Source: a virus
Strand: one strand, 5' to 3'
Virus record (IMG/VR): IMGVR_UViG_3300020179_000075
Location: 1 to 38,515 of that record
DNA: 38,515 bases
Position numbers and translations under genes: made by a program. Below are positions 25,369 through 33,210 of the stretch, piece by piece (the stretch's first letter is position 1; each line of letters starts with the position of its first letter). Below the pieces are notes generated by a model. It searched no databases. It was not told where the DNA came from and saw only the letters and a program-made list of their open reading frames with translations.

Positions 25369-26172
25369 TTAGTTGTTAAATGGACGAACATTTGTAGATG
25401 GTTTAGTAGTATTCCCAACTTCCAAATTATTGTATTCAAGACTGCTGAGAAGATGATATTGATATTCAAATGTAACTGTAACTCTATTGATTTGTGATGA
25501 ACCACCACTCAAAGATATAGAGGAAATAGAAGTTGGAAATGCGTTAACAAGTCGTGCAGAATATCTTAACTGTCCAGAATAAAAATACTTCGCTGGTTCT
25601 CCAGGTGGACTGATTTTTGTATAACCAGCCAACAATGGATTATTTTGTGAATTAGGATCAAATGGTAAAAATTTATCTCTAGCACCATTACCAAATCTTT
25701 CATATTTAGCAACAAGAATATCACCAACAACATCATCAAAGTATCCTACTCTGGAAATCAATGGTTGACCTACTCCTGCTCCAGTAGCTCTATTGGGTGA
25801 CATTTCATGAATTTTATTCATCCATGCATCAAATACTTTTTTTTGATTCATGTATGCATCACACAGAAATGTCATTGATGCTTCACTGTATGTTGATTTA
25901 TATCCATACTTATATTGAGGAGCACCATTGATTGAATACTCTCCAGTTGAAATATTCATTCCAGGTAAACTAACTTCATCACAATAGTATTCAATCAGCG
26001 CAAGATTACTTGCATAGTTTGGATTTATTTTTTGATAAATTCCTCCCTTGGATTGATCAAAAGTTATTGTGTAATAGTTGCTTAAGCTTATTCCATACTG
26101 TTTGACTAAAGAATCAAACTGCATGAAACTCGGTTCGGATACCGTATTTAAAAACTGTTGTGGATCTGGCAT
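25369..26172 (-). CDS. Tail-tube-fold protein, possible gp54 (tube initiator)
   Basis: I chose the ATG at 26172 (MPDPQQFLNTVSEPS), 267 residues, because it overlaps the upstream stop as TAATG; an ATG at 26220 would add 16 residues. The segment CDEVSLPGMNISTGEYSING, then QYKYGYKSTYSEASMTFLCD, and the C-terminal INRVTVTFEYQYHLL are typical of the tail-tube family of T4 (gp19, gp48, gp54). With gp48 encoded just across the divergent junction, this is a candidate for the tube initiator gp54. The family is fairly secure; the gp54 identity is an inference from length and position. Confidence 0.6.
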   Translation of the reverse strand: MPDPQQFLNTVSEPSFMQFDSLVKQYGISLSNYYTITFDQSKGGIYQKINPNYASNLALIEYYCDEVSLPGMNISTGEYSINGAPQYKYGYKSTYSEASMTFLCDAYMNQKKVFDAWMNKIHEMSPNRATGAGVGQPLISRVGYFDDVVGDILVAKYERFGNGARDKFLPFDPNSQNNPLLAGYTKISPPGEPAKYFYSGQLRYSARLVNAFPTSISSISLSGGSSQINRVTVTFEYQYHLLSSLEYNNLEVGNTTKPSTNVRPFNN

Positions 26173-26669
26173 TACCTTGTAACAAACCTCTCTACTGGAA
26201 GAAATAAAGCTGTTTTCCAATCTTCATTATTTATCTGCATTAATGGGGTTACCATTGCATCAAATCTGTAAGCATGTAATGTCTTCTTAGGAAATCTCAT
26301 TTTACCACCCTCAAGTGACAACACAACATCCATTCTTCCACGAATACTTAAGTAATGTAAGTTAGCACCATAGAATCCATTCTGTGTTAAACGAATAACA
26401 TAGACTAAAGGAAAAGTATCATATCGAAATAATCTTTTTGCATAGTATGGTTGATACTCAAAAAAGTACATTCCTCCAGTAGAAGGAACCATTAAATCTT
26501 GAAGAGAAAAAATACTTCTTGTTACATCTGCAGTTCTGGCGAATGCATCAATTGTATCTCTATACCAAGAATATGATCTAGGTTCTTGTGTAGAAAGTTC
26601 ACGAATAACATCAAATATGTTTACCTGTGGATCATACAGATATTCATGTTTTTCGGTTTTCTTTGCCAT
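26172..26669 (-). CDS. Conserved hypothetical protein next to gp4
   Basis: A 165-residue protein. Its core PSTGGMYFFEYQPYYAKRLF, followed by YDTFPLVYVIRLTQNGFYGA and NLHYLSIRGR, resembles a motif I recall from other T4-like phages (a 'G.MYFF.Y.P' and 'D.FPLV....GF.G.NLHYL' pattern), but I cannot name a function. It sits directly after gp4 with no gap and ends overlapping the start of the tail-tube-fold gene, so it is likely co-translated with head and tail completion genes. No membrane segment or signal is seen. Confidence 0.75.
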   Translation of the reverse strand: MAKKTEKHEYLYDPQVNIFDVIRELSTQEPRSYSWYRDTIDAFARTADVTRSIFSLQDLMVPSTGGMYFFEYQPYYAKRLFRYDTFPLVYVIRLTQNGFYGANLHYLSIRGRMDVVLSLEGGKMRFPKKTLHAYRFDAMVTPLMQINNEDWKTALFLPVERFVTR

Positions 26670-27110
26670 TTATTTAAAACCTAAATGATCTTCTGTGAGT
26701 ATTAAAAATTTCATTTGTCTGTCAGCACAATAATCTTCTGCTGCTTTCCATTTAGCTTGATTCTTTGCATACTCGGCAACCTCAGAAATATATTGTCTCG
26801 TTGCGCGTTTCTGTACTGATGGTGGGGTGAGTTGTTTTTTTGGTTTAACTTCAACTAAATATTTTTTATATGAACCACTAACTTCTCTGACTTTTAAATA
26901 AAAATCAACAAAGTATCTATGTACTCTTCCGTCAAGGGGAGAACGATATGGTATAACACACTCTTCAGAACCCCACTCCATAACATCAACACAAGTATCA
27001 CAGTACTTCATAAATTTAAGTTCCCATGATGACCTATATATAATATTAGTGTAATCTCCTTTATATTTAGAGGGATTTTTTGGTTTATAAGACCCTTTAT
27101 ATGTTTTCAT
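26670..27110 (-). CDS. 4: Head completion protein gp4 (gp50)
   Basis: A 146-residue protein, close to the length of T4 gp4. YRSSWELKFMKYCD near residue 25, VHRYFVDFYLKV near 62 and YKKYLVEVKPKKQL near 82 give the D...E.K arrangement of a PD-(D/E)XK nuclease-like fold, as expected for gp4, which completes DNA-filled heads before tail joining. It is the first gene of the leftward late block; a perfect late promoter lies 17 bases upstream. It is divergent from gp48 with only 32 bases between the genes. Confidence 0.92.
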   Translation of the reverse strand: MKTYKGSYKPKNPSKYKGDYTNIIYRSSWELKFMKYCDTCVDVMEWGSEECVIPYRSPLDGRVHRYFVDFYLKVREVSGSYKKYLVEVKPKKQLTPPSVQKRATRQYISEVAEYAKNQAKWKAAEDYCADRQMKFLILTEDHLGFK

Positions 27111-27126
27111 TCTGAAGTTTTAAAAA

Positions 27127-27134
27127 TATTTATA
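27127..27134 (-). promoter_or_regulatory. T4-type late promoter TATAAATA before gp4
   Basis: A perfect TATAAATA on the minus strand 17 bases before the gp4 ATG, in the 32-base divergent gap. The predicted leader is only about 11 bases and shows no strong ribosome site. No equal box is seen on the plus strand for gp48. Confidence 0.7.
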
Positions 27135-27142
27135 GGAGAATA

Positions 27143-28162
27143 ATGCCTGCCCAACCCCCACAAAGTACAGCACCAAGTACAAAAACTTCTTTAGCAAAAA
27201 TTGAATATAATCAAGGAACTGGATTATCTGCATCTGGTGCAACTACAGCTTATTGGCCTGAAAATTTAATAACAGAATATCTAGATCATGTAGTACTAAC
27301 TGCATACAAATACGTTTCTCTTGGTGAATTTTACACTTCAGATAAGGCACAAAAAGCAACACCTACATCAACACCTGTCGGTGGTTCTGGAACTCCAGCA
27401 GCAGGTGGATCTGATGGAGGTGGATTTTTTCAAAATCCAAAAGCGCAAGATAGATTCCTCAAGGACCCAGGTGACATAGTTAAGTTACCAATGCCAGATG
27501 GATTACAATATTCAGATACTCCTAGTTGGGATGCTGAATCTCTTGGAATTATAGGAAAACAAGTTCCAGGATTGGTTAAAAATTTTACTGCTAATGAAAT
27601 GGAGAATGCTACAAAGGCTACTCAATCTTTAGCAGAAGGTTTGAAATCTGAAATAGCTTTGGGTGCAATTGAAAAGGCAGGTATTATATCTGGAGCTGCA
27701 TTGACTTCACAGATCGGTGGTAAAATCATAAACCCATATACAGAATTAATTTTCAAAGGTGTTGGAACAAGACAATTTTCTTTTAACTGGAAACTAATTC
27801 CTAGAAACGTAAAAGAACAAAGACAAATCGCAACCCTAATTAAAATACTTAGAATCAATTGCATGCCTTCTTACTCATCAACGATGGGAGCAGATGCAGA
27901 AGCAGCATCTTTATCTGACAGATGGTTGACAGTTCCAAACATTTTTGAGATTAAATTCATAAGTGGAACAAGGGAAATGTCTTATCTACCAAAAATTAAA
28001 CCATCTGCACTTAAAGGTGTTCAGTTTAATCCAATGCCAGATGGAACTTGGGCAACTCACTATGATGCTGGTCAACCAGCTCCTGTTGCTTATTCTCTTT
28101 CATTGGAGTTTGAAGAACTAGAAATCATTACAGCAGATCAAATCAGAGACGAGAATTACTAA
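27143..28162 (+). CDS. 48: Baseplate tail-tube cap gp48
   Basis: A 339-residue protein; T4 gp48 is 364. AYWPENLITEYLDHVVLTAY near residue 33 and the C-terminal half NPYTELIFKGVGTRQFSFNW, then KLIPRNVKEQRQIATLIKIL, are the conserved core of gp48, which caps the baseplate hub and starts the tail tube. A Gly/Ala-rich linker lies at residues about 75-95. An AGGAG precedes the ATG. It is the first gene of the only plus-strand operon in the window and is followed 2 bases later by gp53. Confidence 0.92.
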   Translation: MPAQPPQSTAPSTKTSLAKIEYNQGTGLSASGATTAYWPENLITEYLDHVVLTAYKYVSLGEFYTSDKAQKATPTSTPVGGSGTPAAGGSDGGGFFQNPKAQDRFLKDPGDIVKLPMPDGLQYSDTPSWDAESLGIIGKQVPGLVKNFTANEMENATKATQSLAEGLKSEIALGAIEKAGIISGAALTSQIGGKIINPYTELIFKGVGTRQFSFNWKLIPRNVKEQRQIATLIKILRINCMPSYSSTMGADAEAASLSDRWLTVPNIFEIKFISGTREMSYLPKIKPSALKGVQFNPMPDGTWATHYDAGQPAPVAYSLSLEFEELEIITADQIRDENY

Positions 28163-28164
28163 AG

Positions 28165-28803
28165 ATGTCATACTTCAAGTCTGTTCCAAATATTTTATAT
28201 CCTGATTTACTGGATAAAACAAAATTAGTACTAGCAAAAAACTTTTTCAGAAAAGTTAGACTACGTGAAGATGTTTCCACTGCACCATTATTTTTTACAA
28301 AGTATACAATACAAGATGGAGAATCACCAGACCTTGTAGCAGATAAACTTTATAATAATCCAACATATTTTTGGATCATTCTTATTGTTAATAACATAAC
28401 AAATATTAATAAAGAATGGCCTGTATCAAATAATACTCTACAGGAAACTCTTTTTGATAAATATGAAAATCCTTATGCAGTAAAGCATTACGAAACTATT
28501 AAATTATACAATGACAACGGAGAACTAATTCAGGAAGATGGATTAATTGTTACACCATCATCATACAAACTTCGTTACTATAATCCAACTACAGATGAAG
28601 TAGAAACTCTAACTAATGCAAATGGTATTCTAAAAGAAGTTTCTTATGCAGACTATGAATTAGAATTAAATGATGAGAAAAGAGAGATAACATATTTGAA
28701 GAGAAGATATCTCTCTAAATTTATTGATGAATTTGAACAGAGAATTGCTTATGATACATCTTACGGTATTGATAAAAAAGGAAGAAAACTTCCCAACGTA
28801 TAA
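28165..28803 (+). CDS. 53: Baseplate wedge protein gp53
   Basis: A 212-residue protein; T4 gp53 is 196. YTIQDGESPDLVADKLYNNP followed by TYFWIILIVNNITNINKEWP (residues about 48-88) is the LysM-like signature of gp53. In T4 it joins wedges into the baseplate ring. It ends at a perfect hairpin that separates it from the convergent gp32 gene. Confidence 0.92.
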   Translation: MSYFKSVPNILYPDLLDKTKLVLAKNFFRKVRLREDVSTAPLFFTKYTIQDGESPDLVADKLYNNPTYFWIILIVNNITNINKEWPVSNNTLQETLFDKYENPYAVKHYETIKLYNDNGELIQEDGLIVTPSSYKLRYYNPTTDEVETLTNANGILKEVSYADYELELNDEKREITYLKRRYLSKFIDEFEQRIAYDTSYGIDKKGRKLPNV

Positions 28804-28808
28804 AAAAA

Positions 28809-28826
28809 GGGGGTCTTAAGACCCCC
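28809..28826. terminator. Bidirectional terminator between gp53 and gp32
   Basis: A perfect 18-base palindrome, GGGGGTCTTAAGACCCCC, lies between the convergent gp53 and gp32 genes. It is preceded by seven A and followed by TTCGTTAT on the plus strand, so the minus-strand transcript of gp32 meets a T-tract after the hairpin. It is probably strongest for gp32. Confidence 0.85.
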
Positions 28827-28836
28827 TTCGTTATGT

Positions 28837-29730
28837 TCAATCTTCTTGTGCAAGACGTGCAAAGTAACTCAGTGCATCATCCACATCTTCATCTTCTTGA
28901 GTAGAAGATTCGGAAACAACTGGTTGATTGTAAGTAAACTCTTCTTCATCTTCAAAGGTTTCTGCATCTGGTTTACGAGCAGTTACCTTTTGAGTGCTAG
29001 TACCAAGAACAATATTCAAACGATTCTTGAGTTCATCATAACTCTTGAAGTTATTGGTATCAACTAGTTCAGTGAGTTCGAACAGATTATTAGCAACTGC
29101 ATCTAGTTTCTTATCCTCACCTGTGAGAAGAGCAGAAGGACTTGCAAACTCAGACTTATCATAATTCCAATAACCATCAACCTTACGAATCTTCAGTTTG
29201 AAATCTGCACCAGTGTAAGGATCGAAAGGATTGATTGCAGTCTCATCTGCAAAGGCAGGTTGCATTGCTTCAACAATTTTATCCCAGATTTTTTTCCCAT
29301 ACTTGTAAAGAAAAACTTTACCTTCATTATCAGGATTAGCAGGATCACTAACCACATAAATGTTGGAATAGTAGGAGAGTTTGCGTTTCTGTTTACGAGC
29401 AATCTCTTTATCAGAATCAAGACCACTGTTCCACAGTTGACGATTCATTTCCCCAACAGGATCTTTTTGATTCATTGTGGTCAGAGAGTTTTCAATGTAC
29501 CAACCACCAGGACCTTGAAAAGCATGAGACCAGATTTGAACATAAGGATTCGTTTCCAGATTCTTATTAGGAAGGAATCGAATTACTGCATAACCATTAC
29601 CACTTTTATCTACTTGTGGTTTCCAAAGACGATCATCACCAGATCCTTCGTTGGAATTCATTTTGTCCAGTTCCTTGTTCAGACGGTCAAGCATCGAACT
29701 GGAAGAATTTTTAAGAGCAGCAAAAGACAT
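28837..29730 (-). CDS. 32: Single-stranded DNA-binding protein gp32
   Basis: The start is the ATG at 29730 (MSFAALKNSSSSMLDRLNKE) with GGAG upstream, giving 297 residues; a longer in-frame start lacks support. GGWYIENSLTT, YYSNIYVVSDPANPDNEGKV and FLYKYGKKIWDKI are conserved gp32 core blocks. The C-terminus is very acidic (FEDEEEF, EDEDVDDAL), as needed for partner recruitment. The protein has no cysteine at all: where T4 has the CPVC zinc ligands, this one reads DPVG. It coats ssDNA during replication, recombination and repair. It has its own consensus promoter with a 12-bp inverted repeat. Confidence 0.95.
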   Translation of the reverse strand: MSFAALKNSSSSMLDRLNKELDKMNSNEGSGDDRLWKPQVDKSGNGYAVIRFLPNKNLETNPYVQIWSHAFQGPGGWYIENSLTTMNQKDPVGEMNRQLWNSGLDSDKEIARKQKRKLSYYSNIYVVSDPANPDNEGKVFLYKYGKKIWDKIVEAMQPAFADETAINPFDPYTGADFKLKIRKVDGYWNYDKSEFASPSALLTGEDKKLDAVANNLFELTELVDTNNFKSYDELKNRLNIVLGTSTQKVTARKPDAETFEDEEEFTYNQPVVSESSTQEDEDVDDALSYFARLAQED

Positions 29731-29777
29731 TTGTATTCTCCGTATTAGTTGTATTTTTGTATTAGTTTGATTGGGGG

Positions 29778-29823
29778 CAGGCAAACCCATACCCCATTAT
29801 TATATAGGTTCTGGGTTTGCCTG
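29778..29823. repeat. 12-bp inverted repeat around the gp32 promoter
   Basis: CAGGCAAACCCA (29778-29789) and TGGGTTTGCCTG (29812-29823) are exact inverse complements, with 22 bases between them. One arm overlaps the -35 and spacer, the other lies just past the expected start. It could be an operator or, in readthrough RNA, a hairpin. No T-tract follows, so it is not a standard terminator. Confidence 0.85.
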
Positions 29824-29827
29824 TCAA
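29799..29827 (-). promoter_or_regulatory. Perfect sigma70-type promoter for gp32
   Basis: TTGACA (29827-29822) and TATAAT (29804-29799) with exactly 17 bases between. The expected start is near 29792, about 60 bases before the gp32 ATG. It lies in the short gap after the DUF1825 gene. Confidence 0.85.
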
Positions 29828-29839
29828 GACGCTGATTAA

Positions 29840-30175
29840 TTAGCGTTTCTTTTCTTTTAGTTTTAAGTTTTGTAATCTGATTAGTAATGAATTCAGAGAA
29901 GACATTACATCCAAATGATTTAATGCAGGACTATAAAATCTCATTTTAATTTCGATTTCTTCTTTCAACCTTACAGCTCTTTCATCATCACTCAAAGATA
30001 ATCTAGTATAAAAAATTTTTTGTTTTTCAATTAATTCTGCAATCTCATCCAATAAAATTAATCTTGCATCTTTATCAAGATTTTCATAGTTAATTGCATA
30101 CTCTACTAATGTTTGATGTATTATCCGAATATCATCCAACTCTTTTTTTACTAGCTCTGAATCAAAGAATGACAT
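29840..30175 (-). CDS. DUF1825 family protein
   Basis: A 111-residue, mostly helical protein. The start MSFFDSELVKKELDDIRIIHQTLVEY and the centre IEKQKIFYTRLSLSDDERAV match my memory of DUF1825, a small family otherwise found in cyanobacteria (MAFFDSEIVQ.E start, R.FELS motif). Function is unknown in both hosts and phages. The start overlaps the end of gp59 by 25 bases, so translation is probably coupled. It occupies the gap between gp59 and gp32, which are neighbours in T4, suggesting a link to replication or late transcription. Confidence 0.8.
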   Translation of the reverse strand: MSFFDSELVKKELDDIRIIHQTLVEYAINYENLDKDARLILLDEIAELIEKQKIFYTRLSLSDDERAVRLKEEIEIKMRFYSPALNHLDVMSSLNSLLIRLQNLKLKEKKR

Positions 30176-30762
30176 GTGGTTATTTTCTCCAGTACAATTT
30201 GTTTATACTTTGTTTTGTCAAACTTTAAAAACGGGGCGTACTTTTTCATCAATGAATAAACTTTAGGCCATACTACAGGGTCTATAATTTTATCATTAAA
30301 CTTTTTGGTATATGAAAAAATTTCATCCAAAACTATCATAGTTTCAAGAGAAATTCTACTGGAAAGATAGTGTTTTAATAATATTGGATGTCTGCCACCA
30401 GGACAGTCAAAAACATCTCTAAACTCATTGTTTTTGAATATAAAATCTAACTCTTGAGAAATTATATAAGACAAACTTTGTATCTTTTTTTTCCATTCGA
30501 TGAAGTTAGTTTCACATTCTTTACTGAAGATATTTCCAATCCATAAATTTTGATCTTTAACAAATTGTGCAACAAAATATTCTAGGATTGTATCTGAATC
30601 ATATTTGTGTGATAACTTTTTGAAAAAATATTTGTCTTTTCTTTTTTCAAAAGATTCTACACTTGCTCTGCATTTTCCACAGTATTTAAAGTAATCATAC
30701 TTTTCATTTGTGAAATGTCTTTTCAGAGACAGATACAATTTGTAGGTTTCGTATCCATCCAT
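30151..30762 (-). CDS. 59: Helicase loader gp59
   Basis: A 203-residue protein; T4 gp59 is 217. The N-terminal block MDGYETYKLYLSLKRHFTNE, then KYDYFKYCGKCRASVESFEK and RKDKYFFKKLS, is the conserved start of gp59, which loads the gp41 helicase onto gp32-coated forks. The order gp33-gp59-(DUF1825)-gp32 matches T4 apart from the insertion. It starts 9 bases after gp33. Confidence 0.92.
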   Translation of the reverse strand: MDGYETYKLYLSLKRHFTNEKYDYFKYCGKCRASVESFEKRKDKYFFKKLSHKYDSDTILEYFVAQFVKDQNLWIGNIFSKECETNFIEWKKKIQSLSYIISQELDFIFKNNEFRDVFDCPGGRHPILLKHYLSSRISLETMIVLDEIFSYTKKFNDKIIDPVVWPKVYSLMKKYAPFLKFDKTKYKQIVLEKITTCHSLIQS

Positions 30763-30771
30763 TCACTATTC

Positions 30772-31038
30772 TCAAATAGGAAGTTTTGCATTTGAACTTT
30801 TTTTAATAAAGTTCATTCTTTGTGCGTCCGCTTTTAATTTTTCTTTTAATGGTTTTGATAGTAGTTTTGTTATTGATTCAATTTCAATATCATTCTCTTC
30901 ACAATAGGTAACTATTGCGTCGATGTAATTTAAAGACCCACTACTATCCCTCACAAGATTCTCAATATCCATCGAGAACTTAGATGTATTTAGAAATTTA
31001 GAATTTAATAAGTCCTCGATGTTCCTGTTCTTTTGCAT
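30772..31038 (-). CDS. 33: Late transcription co-activator gp33
   Basis: An 88-residue protein. FSMDIENLVRDSSGSLNYID, then AIVTYCEENDIEIESITKLL and KPLKEKLKADAQRMNF, match the gp33 core. In T4 it bridges RNA polymerase and the sliding clamp at TATAAATA late promoters, several of which are in this window. The start overlaps the upstream nuclease gene by 41 bases; AAGGAG sits 5 bases before the ATG, which supports it. Confidence 0.9.
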   Translation of the reverse strand: MQKNRNIEDLLNSKFLNTSKFSMDIENLVRDSSGSLNYIDAIVTYCEENDIEIESITKLLSKPLKEKLKADAQRMNFIKKSSNAKLPI

Positions 31039-31690
31039 TCCACTCCTTTAAGTAATCGTTAAACATTTTAGCATACCTTATTATATCATAGATTACGAAA
31101 GTTTGCAATGAACCATCTTTACATGTGATGATGGTCACTAATTTCTGTACTTTAATATTTGTTCTCTCGTAGAACATCATTGCATAAACGGATTCCTGAA
31201 TGAAATAGTTCTGAATCCATTCTTTTCTTTTTTTAAAACGAGATGTCTTGAAGTCAATAACAGACAGCTCTCCTTTGTATTTTGCAATGCAGTCTACTCT
31301 ACCAGCGACCTTTAATATATCACTATACAGAGATCCTTCCAACAAATGTATGTCAGAAATGTTGTCAAGTTCTTTCTTTATGTTATTGAACAACAAAGAC
31401 GGCATAATGTTGTTCGCGTACTTAGAGTAGTCGAAGCTATTATTTAGGTAATCTTCACACATAGAATGTACAAGAGTTCCATCTGAAGTAGCTTGTTTAG
31501 ATATTCTTTCTGCTTCTTCTGTCCCTACTCTTGATTTCCACTCATCCATTTTGTGTCTATCTTTGTAGGACAGAACAGAAGTGACCGAAGGATATTCTAA
31601 TCCATTGGGGACTGAATAAAACCTCGTACCATTTTTATCTATGGAATTTAGTTCTACTAATTCTACAGGAAGATCAACAAATGTAAACAT
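30998..31690 (-). CDS. PD-(D/E)XK exonuclease (RecB/Cas4-like)
   Basis: A 230-residue protein from the ATG at 31690, overlapping the phoH stop as TGATG. FYSVPNGLEYPSVTSVLSY, GTLVHSMCEDYL (the His motif), KVAGRVDCIAKYKGELSVID and FKTSR form the H...GxxD...DxK order of RecB/Cas4-like nucleases, with YFIQESVYAMMF as the conserved Q..Y helix. Such exonucleases are common in cyanomyoviruses and probably act in recombination, repair or host DNA breakdown. It overlaps gp33 at the 3' end. Confidence 0.85.
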   Translation of the reverse strand: MFTFVDLPVELVELNSIDKNGTRFYSVPNGLEYPSVTSVLSYKDRHKMDEWKSRVGTEEAERISKQATSDGTLVHSMCEDYLNNSFDYSKYANNIMPSLLFNNIKKELDNISDIHLLEGSLYSDILKVAGRVDCIAKYKGELSVIDFKTSRFKKRKEWIQNYFIQESVYAMMFYERTNIKVQKLVTIITCKDGSLQTFVIYDIIRYAKMFNDYLKEWNAKEQEHRGLIKF

Positions 31691-32439
31691 CAAAAACCCA
31701 GATTAATTTTACTAATTAGATAACTACGGATGAATCCAGAACGCACAATGTCATCAATACCAAATTCAACACAAGAAAATTCTTCCATGTCTCGAATAAT
31801 TTTCATGAAGTCTAGAATACCATTCTTTTCGTTGGTACGAATCAAATCTGTTTGTTGAACATCACCAGAGAAAATAATTTTACAATCTTCCCCAACACGA
31901 GTGACAATAGAATCAAGTTCATGAAAGTTAAGATTTTGACATTCATCTACAATGACAATAGCTTTGTCCAGTGTAGTACCACGAATGAAAGATGTGGACC
32001 AGAAAGAAATAGTTTCTTGTGATTTTAAATTACCATAGAGCATTTCAAATGATGCGTCATCTGGCATACTGAACATATACTTTACCATATTCTTATAAGG
32101 AATCTGGTAGAGAGATGATTTATCTTCATGGTCACCAGGAAGGAAACCAATTTCTCTAGTAGCAACAAGAGATCTAACGATATAAACTTTTTCGTATGGA
32201 GTATTTTCGTCTAGTACATCTCGCAGAGCTAGATAAAGAGAAATGAATGTTTTTCCTGTACCAGCTGCACCATATAGAAAAAGATTTTTTTCATTCGAAT
32301 AATTTTCAAATACAGTTTCTTGTGCTGGTGTAATTGGAACCACATCAATCATGTGTTCCAGATTCAAAGGTTTTTTCCTTCTCATCTGTTTTGCACTCAT
32401 GTTGTTAATGTCTTTCTGCTTTCTAGTCTTAACTGGCAT
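31690..32439 (-). CDS. phoH: PhoH-like ATPase
   Basis: A 249-residue protein from the ATG at 32439. ITPAQETVFENY precedes the Walker A GAAGTGKT (residues 57-64), followed by YIVRSLVATREIGFLPGD, a Walker B region AIVIVDECQN near residue 160 and IIFSGDVQQTDL, all typical of PhoH. The family is widespread in marine phages and has been linked to phosphate stress and RNA metabolism, but the phage role is unproven. The gene is packed between a 76-residue unknown and the nuclease, with overlapping or near-overlapping ends. Confidence 0.93.
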   Translation of the reverse strand: MPVKTRKQKDINNMSAKQMRRKKPLNLEHMIDVVPITPAQETVFENYSNEKNLFLYGAAGTGKTFISLYLALRDVLDENTPYEKVYIVRSLVATREIGFLPGDHEDKSSLYQIPYKNMVKYMFSMPDDASFEMLYGNLKSQETISFWSTSFIRGTTLDKAIVIVDECQNLNFHELDSIVTRVGEDCKIIFSGDVQQTDLIRTNEKNGILDFMKIIRDMEEFSCVEFGIDDIVRSGFIRSYLISKINLGF

Positions 32440-32441
32440 GA

Positions 32442-32672
32442 TCAAATATCAATGGTAGATTTGTAATGATTGCTCTTGATGTTTTTTAGAACATCACGGA
32501 ATCCGTCTGGAACTTTATTTTTAATTGAAACTCCAGACACTGCGTTCAATCCTGATAGATGAACTTGTTCGAACTCTGGATTTTCTTCAAGAAATTTCTC
32601 CCTATCAGCCATATACATCCGCTTTTCTATGATCTCTCCAGTTTCTTTATTCTTGAAGTTATACGTCGGCAT
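32442..32672 (-). CDS. Small conserved protein, MPTY start
   Basis: 76 residues from the ATG at 32672 (MPTYNFKNKETGEIIEKRMY). The beginning resembles FmdB-type regulatory proteins (MPTYEF) but the zinc-ribbon cysteines are missing; there is no cysteine in the protein. Similar small proteins occur in cyanophages as far as I recall, with no known role. It overlaps the upstream gene by 14 bases and ends 2 bases before phoH, so it is co-expressed with phoH. A longer start at 32735 lies deep inside the upstream gene and was not used. Confidence 0.7.
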   Translation of the reverse strand: MPTYNFKNKETGEIIEKRMYMADREKFLEENPEFEQVHLSGLNAVSGVSIKNKVPDGFRDVLKNIKSNHYKSTIDI

Positions 32673-33210
32673 ACTTAAACCACTCGGGAACTTTTGCAGG
32701 AGACTTCCATTTTGCAAATGAAATTTTGTCTCCAATATAATAATTTTTATATGACTGGATTGAATCTCCAGGTATCTTATATTTATCTGGCATTGCTGGG
32801 GGTGGATCTGTCCACCCCATATTAGGAAGATTTTTGGGGGGAGTTCTTAGATATGCTTTTAAGGATTCAGTAGAATGAAATTTACCATATCTCCTGGTGT
32901 ATTCAATACAACACTGTTCAAACAATTCATATAACCACATATAATGTGATTGAGAACTCCTGGTCCACACACCAGAAGGATGATTAATATGACAAGCTTT
33001 GTAGAGAATAGATTCCCTTGGTTGATCAAGTTTGAATCGTTTGACTTGTCTTTTACCACTATTGGAAGTATCGTAATAAGGAAAACCATCAATGACCCGA
33101 TGAGCAGTTGAAAGAAGTTGTGCGTATTCAACAATCATTTTAACAACATGTTTGTCTACATGTTCCTGGGCACAAATAACAGGATTGTAATTTAGGTAAA
33201 AAATGTTCAT
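32659..33210 (-). CDS. Conserved hypothetical protein (DKHVVKM motif)
   Basis: A 183-residue protein starting MNIFYLNYNPVICAQEHVDK and continuing HVVKMIVEYAQLLSTAHR. The 'A..H.DKHVVKM..E.AQLLSTA' pattern looks like a conserved phage family that I remember only as uncharacterised. It has further conserved-looking HPSGVWTRSSQSHYMWLYEL and a Pro-rich WTDPPPAMPDKYK segment. The many histidines may bind metal; this is speculative. The start overlaps the upstream 50-residue gene (ATGA). Confidence 0.75.
   Translation of the reverse strand: MNIFYLNYNPVICAQEHVDKHVVKMIVEYAQLLSTAHRVIDGFPYYDTSNSGKRQVKRFKLDQPRESILYKACHINHPSGVWTRSSQSHYMWLYELFEQCCIEYTRRYGKFHSTESLKAYLRTPPKNLPNMGWTDPPPAMPDKYKIPGDSIQSYKNYYIGDKISFAKWKSPAKVPEWFKYADV

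Noticed and set aside
26173-26220. Upstream ATG for the tail-tube-fold gene
   Set aside because: It would overlap the preceding gene by 49 bases; the ATG at 26172 forms a TAATG junction and begins at the likely conserved part.
29731-29790. Extended N-terminus of gp32
   Set aside because: The extra 20 residues run into the promoter leader; the ATG at 29730 has GGAG and matches the family start.
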